DNA of 64,000 bases from Halocaridina rubra (Eukaryota > Arthropoda > Malacostraca > Decapoda > Atyidae), in contig JAXCGZ010015121.1 in the NCBI GenBank assembly GCA_037179515.1, forward strand, positions 155,001-219,000. Reading direction: 5' to 3'. Numbering within the stretch: the stretch's first letter is position 1; the number at the start of each line of letters is the position of its first letter. A model generated the notes under the pieces. That model had not been told where the DNA came from and made no database searches. It worked only from the letters and a program-made list of their open reading frames with translations. Shown here in pieces: positions 47,760 to 61,629 of this stretch. Made by a program: the position numbers and the translations under genes.

Positions 47760-47849
47760 CTAGCAAAAGTTATTAGCAAATACAGATTACAAGAACTAAT
47801 GATGTGGAAGAATTATTTCTGCTTTAGATAAAGAAGACACAGTTCATTG

Positions 47850-49566
47850 GTGATATCCTTCATGAGGCTTTGAATTGTGAAAAGCAAGGTAAATACATGA
47901 AGACGTAGTAGAGAGAATCCTTGGTATCTGTGGTGATAGTGATGTGTTCGAAGTTGGCAGTGGATGATTCGATTATTTTAATTGGGGAAGTGGTATACAT
48001 TGCATGGTTAGGCATTGGGAGGCTGCAAGTTCGAACCAAGAAGCAGCCGAGACCTTTATTAATTAATTTACTGACCATGTAAAGCTGAGGATTTTCTTCC
48101 CCAACAATCGTTCCACTGTGATGAAACAGATCTGCCTTGGGAAAACATGCCAAAGAGGACCTACATCACTCAAGAAGAAAAAGCATCGCCAGGACATAAA
48201 ACAGTGAGGAACAGGCCAGTGCTTTTGCTATGTGCAAATGCATGTGAGGACTCCAAACTCAAGTCATAGCTTTTGTACCTCTCTGAAAATTTTAGATTGT
48301 TTAAGAAACATAACGTGTTGAAAAATAGTTTGCCTACTATGTGGAGGTCTAATTTTAAAGCTTGGGTAACCAGGCAATTTTGTTAAGTGGGTCTATGATG
48401 TATTTACTCCAAGTGTGAAAAATATATTTGCCACTCAGGTGCCATCTTGTGATTGACAATACACCCGCTCACCTTCCAGGATTGATGGATGAATTGGTGG
48501 TGGAGTTTAATTTTATCATAATACATATTTTGCTCCAACATGACTCTCTAATCCAGCCCATGGGCCAGCAGGTCATTACCAACTAAACAATGTTGTATAT
48601 CAAAGCAATATTTCAAAAGTTGTTTTGATGTGACCTCTGACACAGATTTAACAATAAATGACTACTAGAAAAATCACGTTCACGGCCTCCTTTGCATTAA
48701 TTTCATTAACACACCCATGCAGCAAGTAAATTACAGGACCATTAACTCAGCCTGGAAGAAGCTGTCCCCTGACTGTGTAGCAGACAAAGACTTTGAGGGC
48801 TTAGAACCTAAAGCTGTTGTAAATGAGATTGTGTCTTTGTGTAAAAACATGGGCTTGACAGTTTGACAATGAGGATGAGGAAGAGTTAGTGGAGGATCAA
48901 AAGAATTAACTCTCTACAGAAGAACTGGAACACCTTCACAAGGAGCAGGTAAAGGAGATGTATGAAAAATAAGGATAGGTGCAGCGTATCACCCTGACAA
49001 AGCTATAACAATCCGCAACATAAATATGATCTCTAACATTACCATGTCTCACTTTAGAAACCTATAAAAGATTAGGCAAAGACATATCACACTGAACGTA
49101 TAATTAGTGAGGGCCAGGCAAAGTGAGTCTCAAGTAGAGTACAGGGGTGCCAAATCAAAGAAATGAGAGATCAAAAACCCCAGAGGGAGAATTTCCTAGT
49201 GTTGTTATGGAAGGGGACTCCCTTTCCAAATAATAACATCTCCCCTTCCGCTACCTTACCACCTACCACTTACGCCACCGACTTTCCTCCATGCATGCAT
49301 AGTGAATTTGAATTTTGTTCTATGTTTTATGTATTTATATTAAGTTAAATATTTTTGGGTAAAATTCAATTATTTTCATTATTTTTATGTACAGGTTAAT
49401 GCATAAAGTGTTGTTAAAAAATTTAATAAGCAATCATCTGAAGTCCAGGAACTTATCAATCCATTTTGTATCAACTCCTATGATAAAAATTGCTTTGTTT
49501 TTAGAAATCTTTGGTTTTTGAACCATTGTCAAGAATGACTTTAGATCGAAAACCAAGGTTCAACCG
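47850..49566 (+). mobile_element. Jerky/Tigger-type DNA transposon, old, 5' end missing
   Basis: A decayed transposase is followed by an AT-rich 3' region and a right terminus GATCGAAAACCAAGGTTCAACCG (49544-49566). In reverse, its last bases resemble the CAGTGGAACCTCAGTTTTCG left end seen at 55918. The left TIR and helix-turn-helix part are not visible and may have been lost where the microsatellite and LINE-A A14 now lie. Confidence 0.72.
47860..49102 (+). pseudogene. Jerky/Tigger (CENP-B-family) DDE transposase pseudogene
   Basis: Piecing frames gives FDYFNWGSGIHCMVRHWEAA (about 47960-48020), CDETDLPWENMPKRTYITQE (first catalytic Asp near 48117), ASPGHKTVRNRPVLLLCANA, a MWRSNFKAWVTRQF stretch, IDNTPAHLPGLMDELVVEFN (second Asp), HDSLIQPMGQQVITN (third acidic site QPMDQ now QPMGQ), SAWKKLSPDCVADKDFEGLE, and AYHPDKAITIRNINM...MSHFRNL near 49060. 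There are many stops and frameshifts and a catalytic Asp is substituted, so it is inactive. It is more diverged than the 0.9-kb Tigger and belongs to a different subgroup. Confidence 0.82.
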
Positions 49567-49589
49567 CAAGTGTGTGCGTGTGTGTGCAT

Positions 49590-49590
49590 A

Positions 49591-49663
<73 letters not shown>
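49590..49663. repeat. (CT)n-(CA)n microsatellite
   Basis: CT to about 49647, then ACACACACACACA, leading into LINE-A A15. Confidence 0.97.
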
Positions 49664-49666
<3 letters not shown>

Positions 49667-52205
49667 TGGGTCAGAGAGCATTATAATAACTGTTGTATAC
49701 AACCCACCAAGGAACCAAAATAGGCTTGAAATTTATGAGGAAAGTCATATAGGTACGATTGAAGTCATAAACTCAGTTGTTAACATGGCGCGGGAGAAAA
49801 AATGTAGGATTTTGATTATGGGAGACTTTAATCACAAAGAGATAGATTGGATAAATCTTGACCCACACAGTGGTGAGGACTCATTTGGGGCAAGATTCCT
49901 AGATTGCGTAGAAGGGATTTTCCTACACCAACATGTAATGGAACCAACAAGAGCCAGGGGTGGGGATGAGCCATCACTACTTGATCTGGTGTTCACAGAT
50001 AATGTGTTGGATATTGAAAATATTGAGTATGAACCACCAATTGGAAAGAGTGACCACTGTGTGTTGTTGATGGAGTATATCATTGAAGACATTCTTCCTG
50101 AGAGTAGAGGCACTGAGGACATGAGGAGGAACTATCCGAAAGGAGATTACATCAAAATGAATGAGCTTTTTGCAGTTATTGACTGGAGAACCTTATTTTA
50201 CAACAAATATGTACAAGAAATGTATGACATCTTTTGTGAGAAATATGGGAAGATAGTAGATTGCTGCATACCTGTCACCAAAGTAGGTGTAATTCATGCC
50301 AGAGAGAAATGGTTCGATAATGGGTGTAAAAGAGCTAAGGAGTGGAGAGACAAATGCTGGAAAAGGTATAGGAGGAGAAAAAACATAAATGCCTGGCAAA
50401 CCTACAAAAGAGCAAGAAATGACTACCTAAGTAAAAGGAGAGACGCAGAGAGAGATTATGAGAGGGACATCACCAGGAAGGCTAAAGAAAATCCCAAGCT
50501 TTTCCACAGCTTTATCAGAGGAAAACTGAAGGTAAAAGAACAGGTTTTAAGGCTAAAGAGAGCGGATGGAAGCATCACTGAGACGGACGAAGAGATCTGC
50601 AAAGAATTGAACAAGGAGTTTCAGTCAGTATTTACAGTAGAAAATACCCCACCCCCTCAGATTGCAGTGATAGAAGCTCAAGGGCCGGTACTAGAGAACA
50701 TCAACCTTACAGCCACAGAGGTATGCAAAGCGCTGATGGATTTAGATGTTCATAAAGCTACAGGTCCTGATGACATATCCCCTCATGTGCTTAAAAAATG
50801 CGCAAACACAATATCAGTGGCACTAAGTATCATATTTAAGGAGTCACTGGAGTCGGGGGAGATTCCAAGATGCTGGAAACAAGCAAATGTGATACCTATC
50901 TTCAAAAAGGGAAGGAGGGATACGGCTCTGAACTATAGACCAGTTTCCTTGACCAGCATAGTTTGCAAACTTATGGAGAAACTACTTAGGAAACATATCT
51001 CTCTTCACTTGGAATCCTTCAACTTTTTGTCAGTGAGGCAACATGGCTTCAGAGAAGGAAGATCAACAGTAACAAACTTATTAGAATTTTATGATGAGGT
51101 AAGCCAAATCTTACAGGAAAGAGAGGGCTGGGCAGATTGCATATTCCTAGACTTCCAGAAAGCGTTTGACACTGTTCCACATGGGAGACTTATTAGGAAG
51201 CTGCAATCAATGGCTAGAATAGGTGGAAATGTCTTGGAATGGATAAAAACTTACTTAGAAGGAAGGGAACAGAGGGTTAGAGTAAGACACTCAGTGTCTG
51301 AATGGAGAAGAGTTAGTAGTGGAGTTCCACAGGGTTCAGTTTTAGGGCCACTTTTGTTCCTTGTATATGTAAATGACCTACCAGAGTCTGTAAATTCATT
51401 CATGAATATGTTTGCAGATGATGCAAAGATTGTGAAGAAAGTAAAAAACGAGAACAATGGTAGAGAACTTCAGGAGGATCTAAATAATCTGCATGAGTGG
51501 TCAGAAAAGTGGCTAATGAAATTCAATACCTCAAAATGTAAGGTAATGAGAATGGGTACAAGTGCAAGAAGGCCCAAGCTTGACTACTCGGTGGCTGGAG
51601 TACAACTTCAAGAGACAGAAAATGAGAGAGATCTAGGAGTAAACATACTGGCAGATTTGTCTCCAGAAATACATATAAATGGCGTAGTAAGGGCAGCATA
51701 TGCATTCTTATCAAACGTAAGGGTAGCCTTCAGGCACATGGACAAGGAAATGTTCAGAAATATTTATGTAACCTATGTGAGGCCAAAACTCGAATATGCA
51801 GCCCCCTTTTGGAATCCGCACTTGAAAAAGCACATAGCTAAGCTTGAAAAAGTTCAAAGACATGCCACGAAACTGGTGCCAGAAATACGCAATCTCGGTT
51901 ATGATGAGAGGCTGAGGGAATTAGACTTGCCATCACTCGAAGCTAGAAGAATAAGGGGGGATATGGTGACAGTCTTTAAATTCCTTCATGGTTATGATAG
52001 AGTGGATAGGGATCGATATTTCCATATGGCTGGCTCTAGAACTAGAGGTCATAGTTTGAAGCTTCGGAAGAAAACTTGTTTGCAGGATGTAAGGAAATAC
52101 TTTTTCAGTGTAAGAGTAGTTGATAATTGGAATTCGCTAAGCGAGGAGGTAGTTAATGCTATCTCAATCCATAGTTTTAAGGACAGGTATGATAAGTATC
52201 ACTAA
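49664..52205 (+). CDS. LINE-A ORF2 partial: endonuclease C-terminal half, RT and C-terminus, intact
   Basis: Open for about 847 LINE codons (the frame also stays open backwards through the CT/CA repeat to 49572, which is chance). Motifs present: VVYNPPRN, MGDFNHKEIDW, DLVFTD, IGKSDHCVLL, KATGPDDISPHVLKK, YRPVSLTSIVCKLMEKLL, FLDFQKAFDTVPHG, GVPQGSVLGPLLF, FADD, VRPKLEYAAPFWNPH. The N-terminal endonuclease residues (YTNADGL and ETKL) are missing, so endonuclease activity is not expected. Small differences from A11 include FHMAGS for FDMAGS and NWNSLSEE for NWNWLSEE. Confidence 0.93.
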
Positions 52206-52296
52206 GTCTAAAAATGGAAGCGATCAGGAGACGGGAAGATACGAGCTTTGGGCTCTTTCCCGTAAACACAATTAGGTAATCACAATTAGGTAATCA
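49664..52296 (+). mobile_element. LINE-A copy A15 (young, truncated inside the endonuclease)
   Basis: Starts after ACACACAC at TACTGGGTCAGAGAGC, the codons for TGSESIIITVVYNPPRN. Nearly identical to A11 thereafter. The 3' UTR is complete with two TTAGGTAATCACA units and ends in a short CA tract (52297-52306) that is also the left flank of A16. Confidence 0.95.
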
Positions 52297-52306
52297 CACA
52301 CACACA

Positions 52307-53146
52307 GAACAATGGTAGAGAACTTCAGGAGGATCTAAATAATCTGTATGAGTGGTCAGAAAAGTGGCTAATGAAATTCAATACTTCAAAATGTAAGGTA
52401 ATGAGAATGGGTACAAGTGCAAGAAGGCCCAAGCTTGACTACTCGGTGGCTGGAGTACAACTTCAAGAGACAGAAAATGAGAGAGATCTAGGAGTAAACT
52501 TACTGGCAGATTTGTCTCCAGAAATACATATAAATGGCATAGTAAGGGCAGCATATGCATTCTTATCAAATGTAAGGGTAACCTTCAGGCACATGGACAA
52601 GGAAATGTTCAGAAATATTTATGTAACCTATGTGAGGCCAAAACTCGAATATGCAGCACCCTTTTGGAATCCGCACTTGAAAAAGCACATAGCTAAGCTT
52701 GAAAAAGTTCAAAGACATGCCACGAAACTGGTGCCAGAAATACGGAATCTCAGTTATGATGAGAGGCTGAGCGAATTAGACTTACCATCACTCGAAGCTA
52801 GAAGAGTGAGGGGGGATATGGTGACAGTCTTTAAATTCCTTCATGGTTATGATAGAGTGGATAGGGATCGATATTTTGATATGGCTGGCTCTAGAACTAG
52901 AGGTCATAGTTTGAAGCTTGGTAAGAAAACTTCTTTGCAGGATGTAAGGAAATACTTTTTCAGTGTAAGAGTAGTTGATAATTGGAATTGGCTAAGCGAG
53001 GAGGTAGTTAATGCTATCTCAATCCATAGTTTTAAGGAAAGGTATGATAAGTATGACTAAGTATAAAATGGAACCGATGAGGAGACGGGAAGATACGAGC
53101 TTTGGGCTCTTTCCCGTAAACACAATTAGGTAATCAATTAGGTAAT
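52307..53146 (+). mobile_element. LINE-A copy A16 (3' part)
   Basis: Starts after CACACACA at GAACAATGGTAGAGAACTTC (NNGRELQEDL), just after the FADD region. A 229-codon frame (52371-53060) is open to the stop. The 3' UTR has two TTAGGTAATCA units in compact form, then CA. Confidence 0.95.
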
Positions 53147-53158
53147 CACACACACACA

Positions 53159-53211
<53 letters not shown>
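53147..53211. repeat. (CA)n microsatellite between A16 and A17
   Basis: CA with one interruption (AAACAC near 53160). Confidence 0.97.
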
Positions 53212-55232
<2,021 letters not shown>

Positions 55233-55255
55233 GTGTGTGTGTGCGCGCGCGTGTG

Positions 55256-55323
<68 letters not shown>
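55256..55323. repeat. (GA)n microsatellite
   Basis: GA run after GTGTGTGCGCGCGCGTGTGTGG. Confidence 0.97.
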
Positions 55324-55327
<4 letters not shown>

Positions 55328-55917
55328 ATGGATGGTAGTTAAGAATAAAGCAGCAGGGATAAATTATTGTAAACAGCTAGACACATAGGCAGATATATAT
55401 TACAACTACTCCACTAGTCTTGGGGCCACTTGCTGACCCATGACCTCTCTTGATTTTTTTTTTTTTTCACGCTCTTATGGCCTGTACTAGGATTATCCAG
55501 TCCTCACGATTGACTCTCTCTCTCGTCTGATATTTTCCTCTAGAAATTAATAGATAAATAACAAATTTCACCATGCAGTCCAAAAAGATATGTCAATCCG
55601 TAGTTCACTAACTATACGATGAGTTCAAATATTTTTTAGATTTATCCATGCGTCCACCAATCCGTATTGCAGGCTAATAGGCATAGAAGAAAATAATTTC
55701 CTTTCTCACCGTAAATGCAGAAAAGTCTGCCTTTCATTATCGCTTGAGTGTGAAACCTCTGAAACAGCACAGCTTCTTCAATTATGTCAAATAAACTGAT
55801 ATAAAAATGGAATGCATGTGGAAATAAATAATTAGGCTTGCTATTATGTACACTTATGTAAATATTGAAAATGAAATGAGGTGCAGCCACCCTACTGACC
55901 AGGGAGAGAATCGTATT
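55324..55917. other. No gene or repeat recognised
   Basis: Mixed AT-rich sequence. A 131-codon minus-strand frame (55642-56037) overlaps the Tigger end at its left and has no recognisable domain. Confidence 0.5.
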
Positions 55918-56186
55918 CAGTGGAACCTCAGTTTTCGAACGCCTTAGATCATGACATTTTTGGTTTTTAAACTTATTTTGGTCCAAAAATACTTTGGTTT
56001 TCGAACTTTGTCTTGGAACTTGAATAGTAATCCACAAGGTGCTTTGGCCATGTGGCTACCACACAGGCTAGGAAGGTCTCAGTTACCCTTTAGCCACCAT
56101 TAACATGGCTACACGATATGATGAGATGCCATAAGAGATCTTATCCTAACACTATGAAGTAGGTTGACCCATGGCATCAACCGACC
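55918..56186 (+). mobile_element. Tigger/jerky-type element end (TIR and subterminal fragment)
   Basis: CAGTGGAACCTCAGTTTTCG begins a typical Tigger-like terminus, followed by repeated TTTTGGTTTTYGAAC-like motifs (TGGTTTTTAAAC, TTTGGTTTTCGAAC). No transposase or opposite TIR is visible before repeat R begins at 56187. It may be a deletion derivative. Confidence 0.6.
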
Positions 56187-56447
56187 GTTGCGATACTACA
56201 GCTGAAGGGTCTTGTGGACTTTAATAAGACTGTCCAGGACAGTGCGATGTTTAGTCTTCCTTCAGTTACGGTTCTCTTTCTATGCCTACATCAACACCGA
56301 ATATTCTTGAATATTCGTTACACATGTTTTATTATCCCCTCACATCTGACAAGTCACAATACTCCCCATCTCTGTTTCTCATTATGTATTCTTCGTGCCC
56401 AGGCCTGATGATCTTTTTTTCCATCCTGGTGTCACAATCACACACAA
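56187..56447 (+). repeat. Dispersed repeat R, copy 4
   Basis: Starts CGTTGCGATACTACAGCTGA and has GACTGTCCAGGACAGTGCGA, CTACATCAACACCGAATATT and CACATCTGACAAGTCACAAT, ending CTTCGTGCCCAGGCCTGATG ... CCTGGTGTCACAATCACAC. Slight internal shortening in the T-rich part near the 3' end. Confidence 0.88.
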
Positions 56448-56556
56448 AAAATTAGGTAATTACATAATGTTGATATGTAAACTTTTAGAAAAATTGTGGG
56501 AAGCTATACAAATTACTAACAAATTTAACTCTGAGGAAAGAAATACATATTGTGAG

Positions 56557-56559
<3 letters not shown>

Positions 56560-56623
<64 letters not shown>
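56560..56623. repeat. (CT)n microsatellite
   Basis: Pure CT run. The 56624-57040 stretch after it shows no recognisable gene. Confidence 0.97.
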
Positions 56624-56629
<6 letters not shown>

Positions 56630-57039
56630 CTTATTCTCGTCGTCACATTATTTTAGGCCCAACTATATATGGGAGAATCGCTGGTCAATAGTTCTGCATA
56701 TTTTATAGAAGAAATCTTTCTCACTCTTTCTAGACGACTTTTGAGCATATTTTTAAAGTGTCTGTGTACTCACTTAGCCTACTGCTTTAGTAGGGAATAC
56801 CGCACGAAATCTGTACCGTACTCTTCTTTGCTCCCAGTGGTTCTGGTGAATATATGCTATGTGAACCATCTTGGGGTGTCGTGGTGGAACAACTCGGCTG
56901 GAAGTCAAGCTCTTCTAATCTAAGCTATGGAATAATCATTATATAAAGCTGGTGAATCCCCTTCTCCGAGTTAATCAGAATTAGTTTCATTTTCTGAAGT
57001 TTTTATGTATTCGGTTATATGAGGGGGCGTGGAGTTTTT

Positions 57040-57099
57040 GCTGCTACCACCACCACCACACTACTACCACTACCACTACTACTACTATATTAGTACTAT

Positions 57100-57153
<54 letters not shown>

Positions 57154-57155
57154 TG

Positions 57156-57217
<62 letters not shown>

Positions 57218-57220
57218 GAT
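57040..57220. repeat. (CTA/CCA)n then (AAT)n trinucleotide repeats
   Basis: CTA-rich repeats to about 57150, then AAT to about 57217. Confidence 0.96.
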
Positions 57221-57353
57221 AATAACAATAATCCAAGATAGGTAGTCGGTGAGACCTAATTAAAGAAAAGAGAGAGAGAAAAAAAACATATTTGCTTAAC
57301 GACTAAGTACACAATATCAAATTATCGCTTTCCAGTGAGTTCATTTTCAAGAT

Positions 57354-57482
57354 GCCGATGTCCATTCGTTCAGATATCCGAGTGGTGATATGTCCGTTAT
57401 GTGAAATGTCCGTCGGTGAAATATCCGTGCTGTGACATGTCCGGAGGTTTAATATCTGTCGCCCAATTGTCCGTCGGCCGGC
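57354..57482. repeat. Short 16-bp minisatellite
   Basis: About eight diverged units following TGAAATGTCCGTCGGT: for example TGATATGTCCGTTATG, TGAAATGTCCGTCGGT, GAAATATCCGTGCTG and TGACATGTCCGGAGGT. No coding meaning. Confidence 0.75.
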
Positions 57483-57521
57483 CACGGATGCCATACCCCT
57501 CTAAGTCTAAATACCGGCATT

Positions 57522-57522
57522 A

Positions 57523-57596
<74 letters not shown>

Positions 57597-57663
57597 GTAG
57601 TAGTTGTGGTTGTTGTTGTTGTTGTCAACAATTTACTTATTGCAGTATAATAATAATAATAAT

Positions 57664-57696
<33 letters not shown>

Positions 57697-57740
57697 TATT
57701 ATTATTATTATTATTATTATAATAATATTATTATTATTAC

Positions 57741-57794
<54 letters not shown>

Positions 57795-57800
57795 CATTAT
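57522..57800. repeat. (ATT)n and (AAT)n trinucleotide blocks
   Basis: ATT to about 57597, a GTT/GTA-rich 50-base spacer, AAT to about 57695, then ATT to about 57800. Adjacent AAT and ATT blocks are complementary and can fold back. Confidence 0.96.
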
Positions 57801-57949
57801 TAATGAAGTAGACAGCCAAAATAAGAAAAAATTGTATGGTAAATATGCAGCTCCACACACACACGCTCACACGCACAAAAACAGTCAGGACAAATTTTTT
57901 GAAATCTACTTCCACAAAATGATATCCTAGTTAAACTGGCAGCGATAAA

Positions 57950-57956
<7 letters not shown>

Positions 57957-58031
<75 letters not shown>
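57957..58031. repeat. (CA)n microsatellite
   Basis: Pure CA directly before LINE-A A20. Confidence 0.98.
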
Positions 58032-58033
<2 letters not shown>

Positions 58034-58715
58034 CAAGAGACACTTCAAGAGACAGAAAATGAGAGAGACCTAGGAGTAAACATACTGGCAGATTTGTCTC
58101 CAGAAATACATATAAATGGCATAGTAAGGGCAGCATATGCATTCTTATCAAATGTAAGGGTAGCCTTCAGGCACATGGACAAGGAAATGTTCAGAAATAC
58201 TTATGTAACCTATGTGAGGCCAAAACTCGAATATGCAGCCCCCTTTTGGAATCCGCACTTCAAAAAGCACATAGCTAAGCTTGAAAAAGTTCAAAGACAT
58301 GCCACGAAACTGGCGCCAAAAATACGCAATCTCAGTTATGATGAGAGGCTGAGGGAATTAGACTTACCATCACTCGAAGCTAGAAGAGTAAGGGGGGATA
58401 TGGTGACAGTCTTTAAATTCCTTCATGGTTATGATAGAGTGGATAGGGATCGATATTTCGATATGGCTGGCTCTAGAACTAGAGGTCATAGTTTGAAGCT
58501 TCGTAAGAAAACTTCTTTGCAGGATGTAAGGAAATACTTTTTCAGTGTAAGAGTAGTTGATAATTGGAATTGGCTAAGCGAGGAGGTAGTTAATGCTATC
58601 TCAATCCATAGTTTTAAGGACAGGTACGATAAGTATCACTAAGTCTAAAATGGAACCGATCAGGAGACGGGAAGATACGAGCTTTGGGCTCTTTCCCGTA
58701 AACACAATTAGGTAA

Positions 58716-58716
<1 letters not shown>
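58032..58716 (+). mobile_element. LINE-A copy A20 (3' part) with a 5' junction duplication
   Basis: After CA it reads ACTTCAAGAGACACTTCAAGAGACAG: 12 bases of LINE-A (ACTTCAAGAGAC) are present twice at the truncated 5' end. The C-terminal 182-codon frame (58094-58642) is open, from LSPEIHINGIVRAAYAFLSN to DRYDKYH. The 3' UTR has one TTAGGTAATCA unit, then CA. Confidence 0.94.
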
Positions 58717-58763
<47 letters not shown>

Positions 58764-58832
58764 GATACGAGCTTTGGGCTCTTTCCCGTAAACAAAATTA
58801 GGTAATCACAATTAGGTAATCACACACACACA
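58717..58832 (+). mobile_element. LINE-A tail-only copy A21 between CA tracts
   Basis: 58717-58760 is CA, 58761-58821 is only GAAGATACGAGCTTTGGGCT ... CCCGTAAACAAAATTAGGTA plus two TTAGGTAATCA units, and 58822-58832 is CA again. The 61-base LINE-A part is the shortest copy in the window. Confidence 0.92.
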
Positions 58833-59089
58833 CAATATGGCTGGCTCTAGAACTAGAGGTCATAGTTTGAAGCTTCGTAAGAAAACTTCTTTGCAGGATG
58901 TAAGGAAATACTTTTTCAGTGTTAGAGTAGTTGATAATTGGAATTCGCTAAGTGAGGAGGTAGTTAATGCTATCTCCATCCATAGTTTTAAGGACAGGTA
59001 TGATAAGTATCACTAAGTATAAAATGGAACCGATGAGGAGACGGGAAGATACGAGCTTTGGGCTCTTTCCCGTAAACACAATTAGGTAA

Positions 59090-59091
<2 letters not shown>
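58833..59091 (+). mobile_element. LINE-A copy A22 (last ~60 codons and 3' UTR)
   Basis: After CACACACA it begins ATATGGCTGGCTCTAGAACT (MAGSRTRGHSLKLRKKTSLQ) and runs to DRYDKYH stop. The 3' UTR has one TTAGGTAATCA unit and then CA. Confidence 0.94.

Positions 59092-59170
<79 letters not shown>
59092..59170. repeat. (CA)n microsatellite
   Basis: Pure CA tail of A22. The 59171-59604 stretch after it is AT-rich with no recognisable feature. Confidence 0.98.
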
Positions 59171-59171
<1 letters not shown>

Positions 59172-59604
59172 CCCAGAAACTCTAACTGTTAATACTCCAG
59201 AAAATCCACAAAATCATGTACTGAAAATAATATTCTCATTACTTAAGGCCTCAGACTGGAATCATTATTGAATACTCCCCTATGCTGAAATGTCACAATA
59301 TTGCAATTTCATGAGACCTCGATCTGCATTGTGGAGTATCACTATATCAGGAGTACATGAAAGTCCACAACGGATTCGAGCAAAATTTTAATAAACATAC
59401 TCTACTCAAGTAAGCTGGAATTAATATGGAAATCCAAGATTGTAGATTATAACGATTTCAGATAATTAAATCCTATCTGTGCAACTCCAGTAACGGTGAA
59501 TCTGCAAGTCAAGTTTTTTAAAGTCCTTTCGAGTGAAATGTAGTTTACCGGAAGATAATGAATGTTTAAAAAGACTTAAAAAATAAGTTCAAACTATCTT
59601 GTAC

Positions 59605-61345
59605 ATTTCAACTGACAGGAATTATATCATGAAATTCCTGGCAAGACCTTACAAACAACAAGGTATTCATGGAGACTATAAATATGATACAATGTATCTC
59701 TCAGATGGATATGAAGGGCAGCACTGAAATCCGGCGAGGCCTTTAAGATAAAAAAAAAGTTTCATTGTTACTTAGAGGATACCTTAGAATTCCAGTGTAA
59801 CCCGAAAAATAACATAGTATCCAATGGAGACTATAAGGGCTCCATGGAAATCCATGGAACCGTGATATTCCAAAGGAATCTGAAAGACAATAGATTCCAG
59901 CAGTATCTGAATAATACCACACTATTCCATTTAATAGGGCTTGAAAATATATCACTAAATACCAGGTAGACCATTGGTATACTAAGGATTTTCTAGTGGT
60001 GCCTGAAAAGCACCTGGGAATTAAAGGGATGACTTGAGGGACACCAGAAAATTTTTCGGAGATCCTAAGGGTACCGTGGAATTATAGGGGGAAATTTAAG
60101 GGCACCACAGAATTTCACGGAAACCTGTACTACAATAGCCATTTCAGTGGGACCTGAAGGTCAAAATGGGTTTACAGTGGCCTATGGAATTACATGGGAA
60201 CTTGAAAGACCCCATGTAATTCTATTTGAATGTCAAGGATACAATGGTATTCCATGGGTGAACTATGAGGATTACATGAGAACTTGAATGCTACCATGCA
60301 ATACCAAGGAAATATGTGAGGTACTAAGGAATTCTATTTAGACCTACATTATGCCATGGAATTTCAGGTATAGTTGAATGATACCATAGTATTCTAAGGG
60401 ATTTGAAGAATGCCATGAAATACTGAAGAATTATAGTGAGTGCTGAAGGATAACAAGGAATTCCAGGGAGACCAATAAGATGTTCAAAATGCCAGAGAAA
60501 CCTCTAAGCTACAATATACTTCCAGGGGGTTTATTTAGAATTCAAAGTAAGACTTGAAAGATACCACAGAATTCCGAGGATATGTGTAAGTTTTTTTTTA
60601 AATTCCAAGAACACCCGTAACTTACTAAGGAATTCCAGAGAGATACCACGAAACGATAGAATTCCTGAGAGACTTGAAAATTACCATGGAATTCCAAGAA
60701 GACTTGTAGACTGCTAAGGAATTCTAATAGGCTCTGAGGAATACCACGGTATTGCAAGGATACGTTTAAGCTAATAGGCAATTCCAAGGAGACATAATTG
60801 TATTCCAACGGTGAGTTGAAGGACACCACAGAATTTCAGGGAAACTTGAAAGATACCATGGAATTCCATGATGACATGTAGGTTGCTGAGAAATTCTAAG
60901 GAGAACTGAAGATACCTCGATATTCCATGGGAATCACAAGGGCACCATGCAATTCCAGGAGGTACTGATAAATGATAAAAAATTCCATGAAGACAAGTAG
61001 GATACAAAACACTTCTAGTATAACCTGAAAGACACTACGGGATTTCAGGAGTGACTAGAAGGACACCACAGAATTCCAGGAAACCTGTAAGATAATATGA
61101 ATTTCAGAAAGACACTACAGTATTACAATCGTGAATTTTTGTATACTGCAGAATTACAGCGGGACGTAAAACATAGGAAATTAAGAAATCCTAGTGGAAT
61201 CTGAAGAATTTATAATGGTGCACTGAAGAACACCATGGAATTCCAAGGGGATTCTGAATATCACCAAGAAATTCCAGGATTGACTTGAAGAAGACCATGG
61301 ATTTCCAGAGCGACCTCTAAAATACTATGGAATATAATGGACACC
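59605..61345. repeat. Degenerate 30-bp minisatellite, ~1.7 kb
   Basis: The core AATTCC recurs with a 30-base period: it (or a close variant) starts at 60570, 60601, 60631, 60660, 60690, 60720, 60750 and 60780, and at 60832, 60862, 60892, 60921 and 60951. The consensus is close to AATTCCANGGAGACTTGAAG plus GATACCATGG. Units are strongly diverged, with occasional 9-base deletions (60780 to 60801). Because 30 is a multiple of three, minus-strand frames show a 10-residue pattern (LEFHGNFQVS, QEFYRFVVSL), but stops are frequent and no gene is inferred. Confidence 0.9.
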
Positions 61346-61610
61346 TGAAAATCGATAAACTTGGATCACGCTATACAGAAACTGCTCAAAAATGCCAGGA
61401 ATTCATGCTATCGAAGCGGTTAACATGATCCTTCTTTTAAAAATCAACTATTCCATTTCAATTTTGGAGAGATTACTTTTCAATATACCTTTTTTTTTTT
61501 TAATATAACCCAATCTCTTTTCCTGACAAAACTTTTATATCTCATTATAAAAAGAAAATAGAGGGAAAATAAAATTAAAGATCGCCAATGAAATATCTAA
61601 CCCACATCAC

Positions 61611-61629
61611 TATCTATCTATCTATCTAT

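Noticed and set aside
47860..49102. Host jerky/CENP-B-like gene
   Set aside because: Many stops and frameshifts and a substituted catalytic Asp; a right TIR follows.
49572..49663. N-terminal extension of the A15 frame through Ser-Leu and Thr-His repeats
   Set aside because: The reading frame passes through a CT/CA microsatellite by chance; LINE sequence begins at 49664.
59605..61345. CRISPR-like array
   Set aside because: Units are contiguous and diverged with no unique spacers, and the context is eukaryotic.
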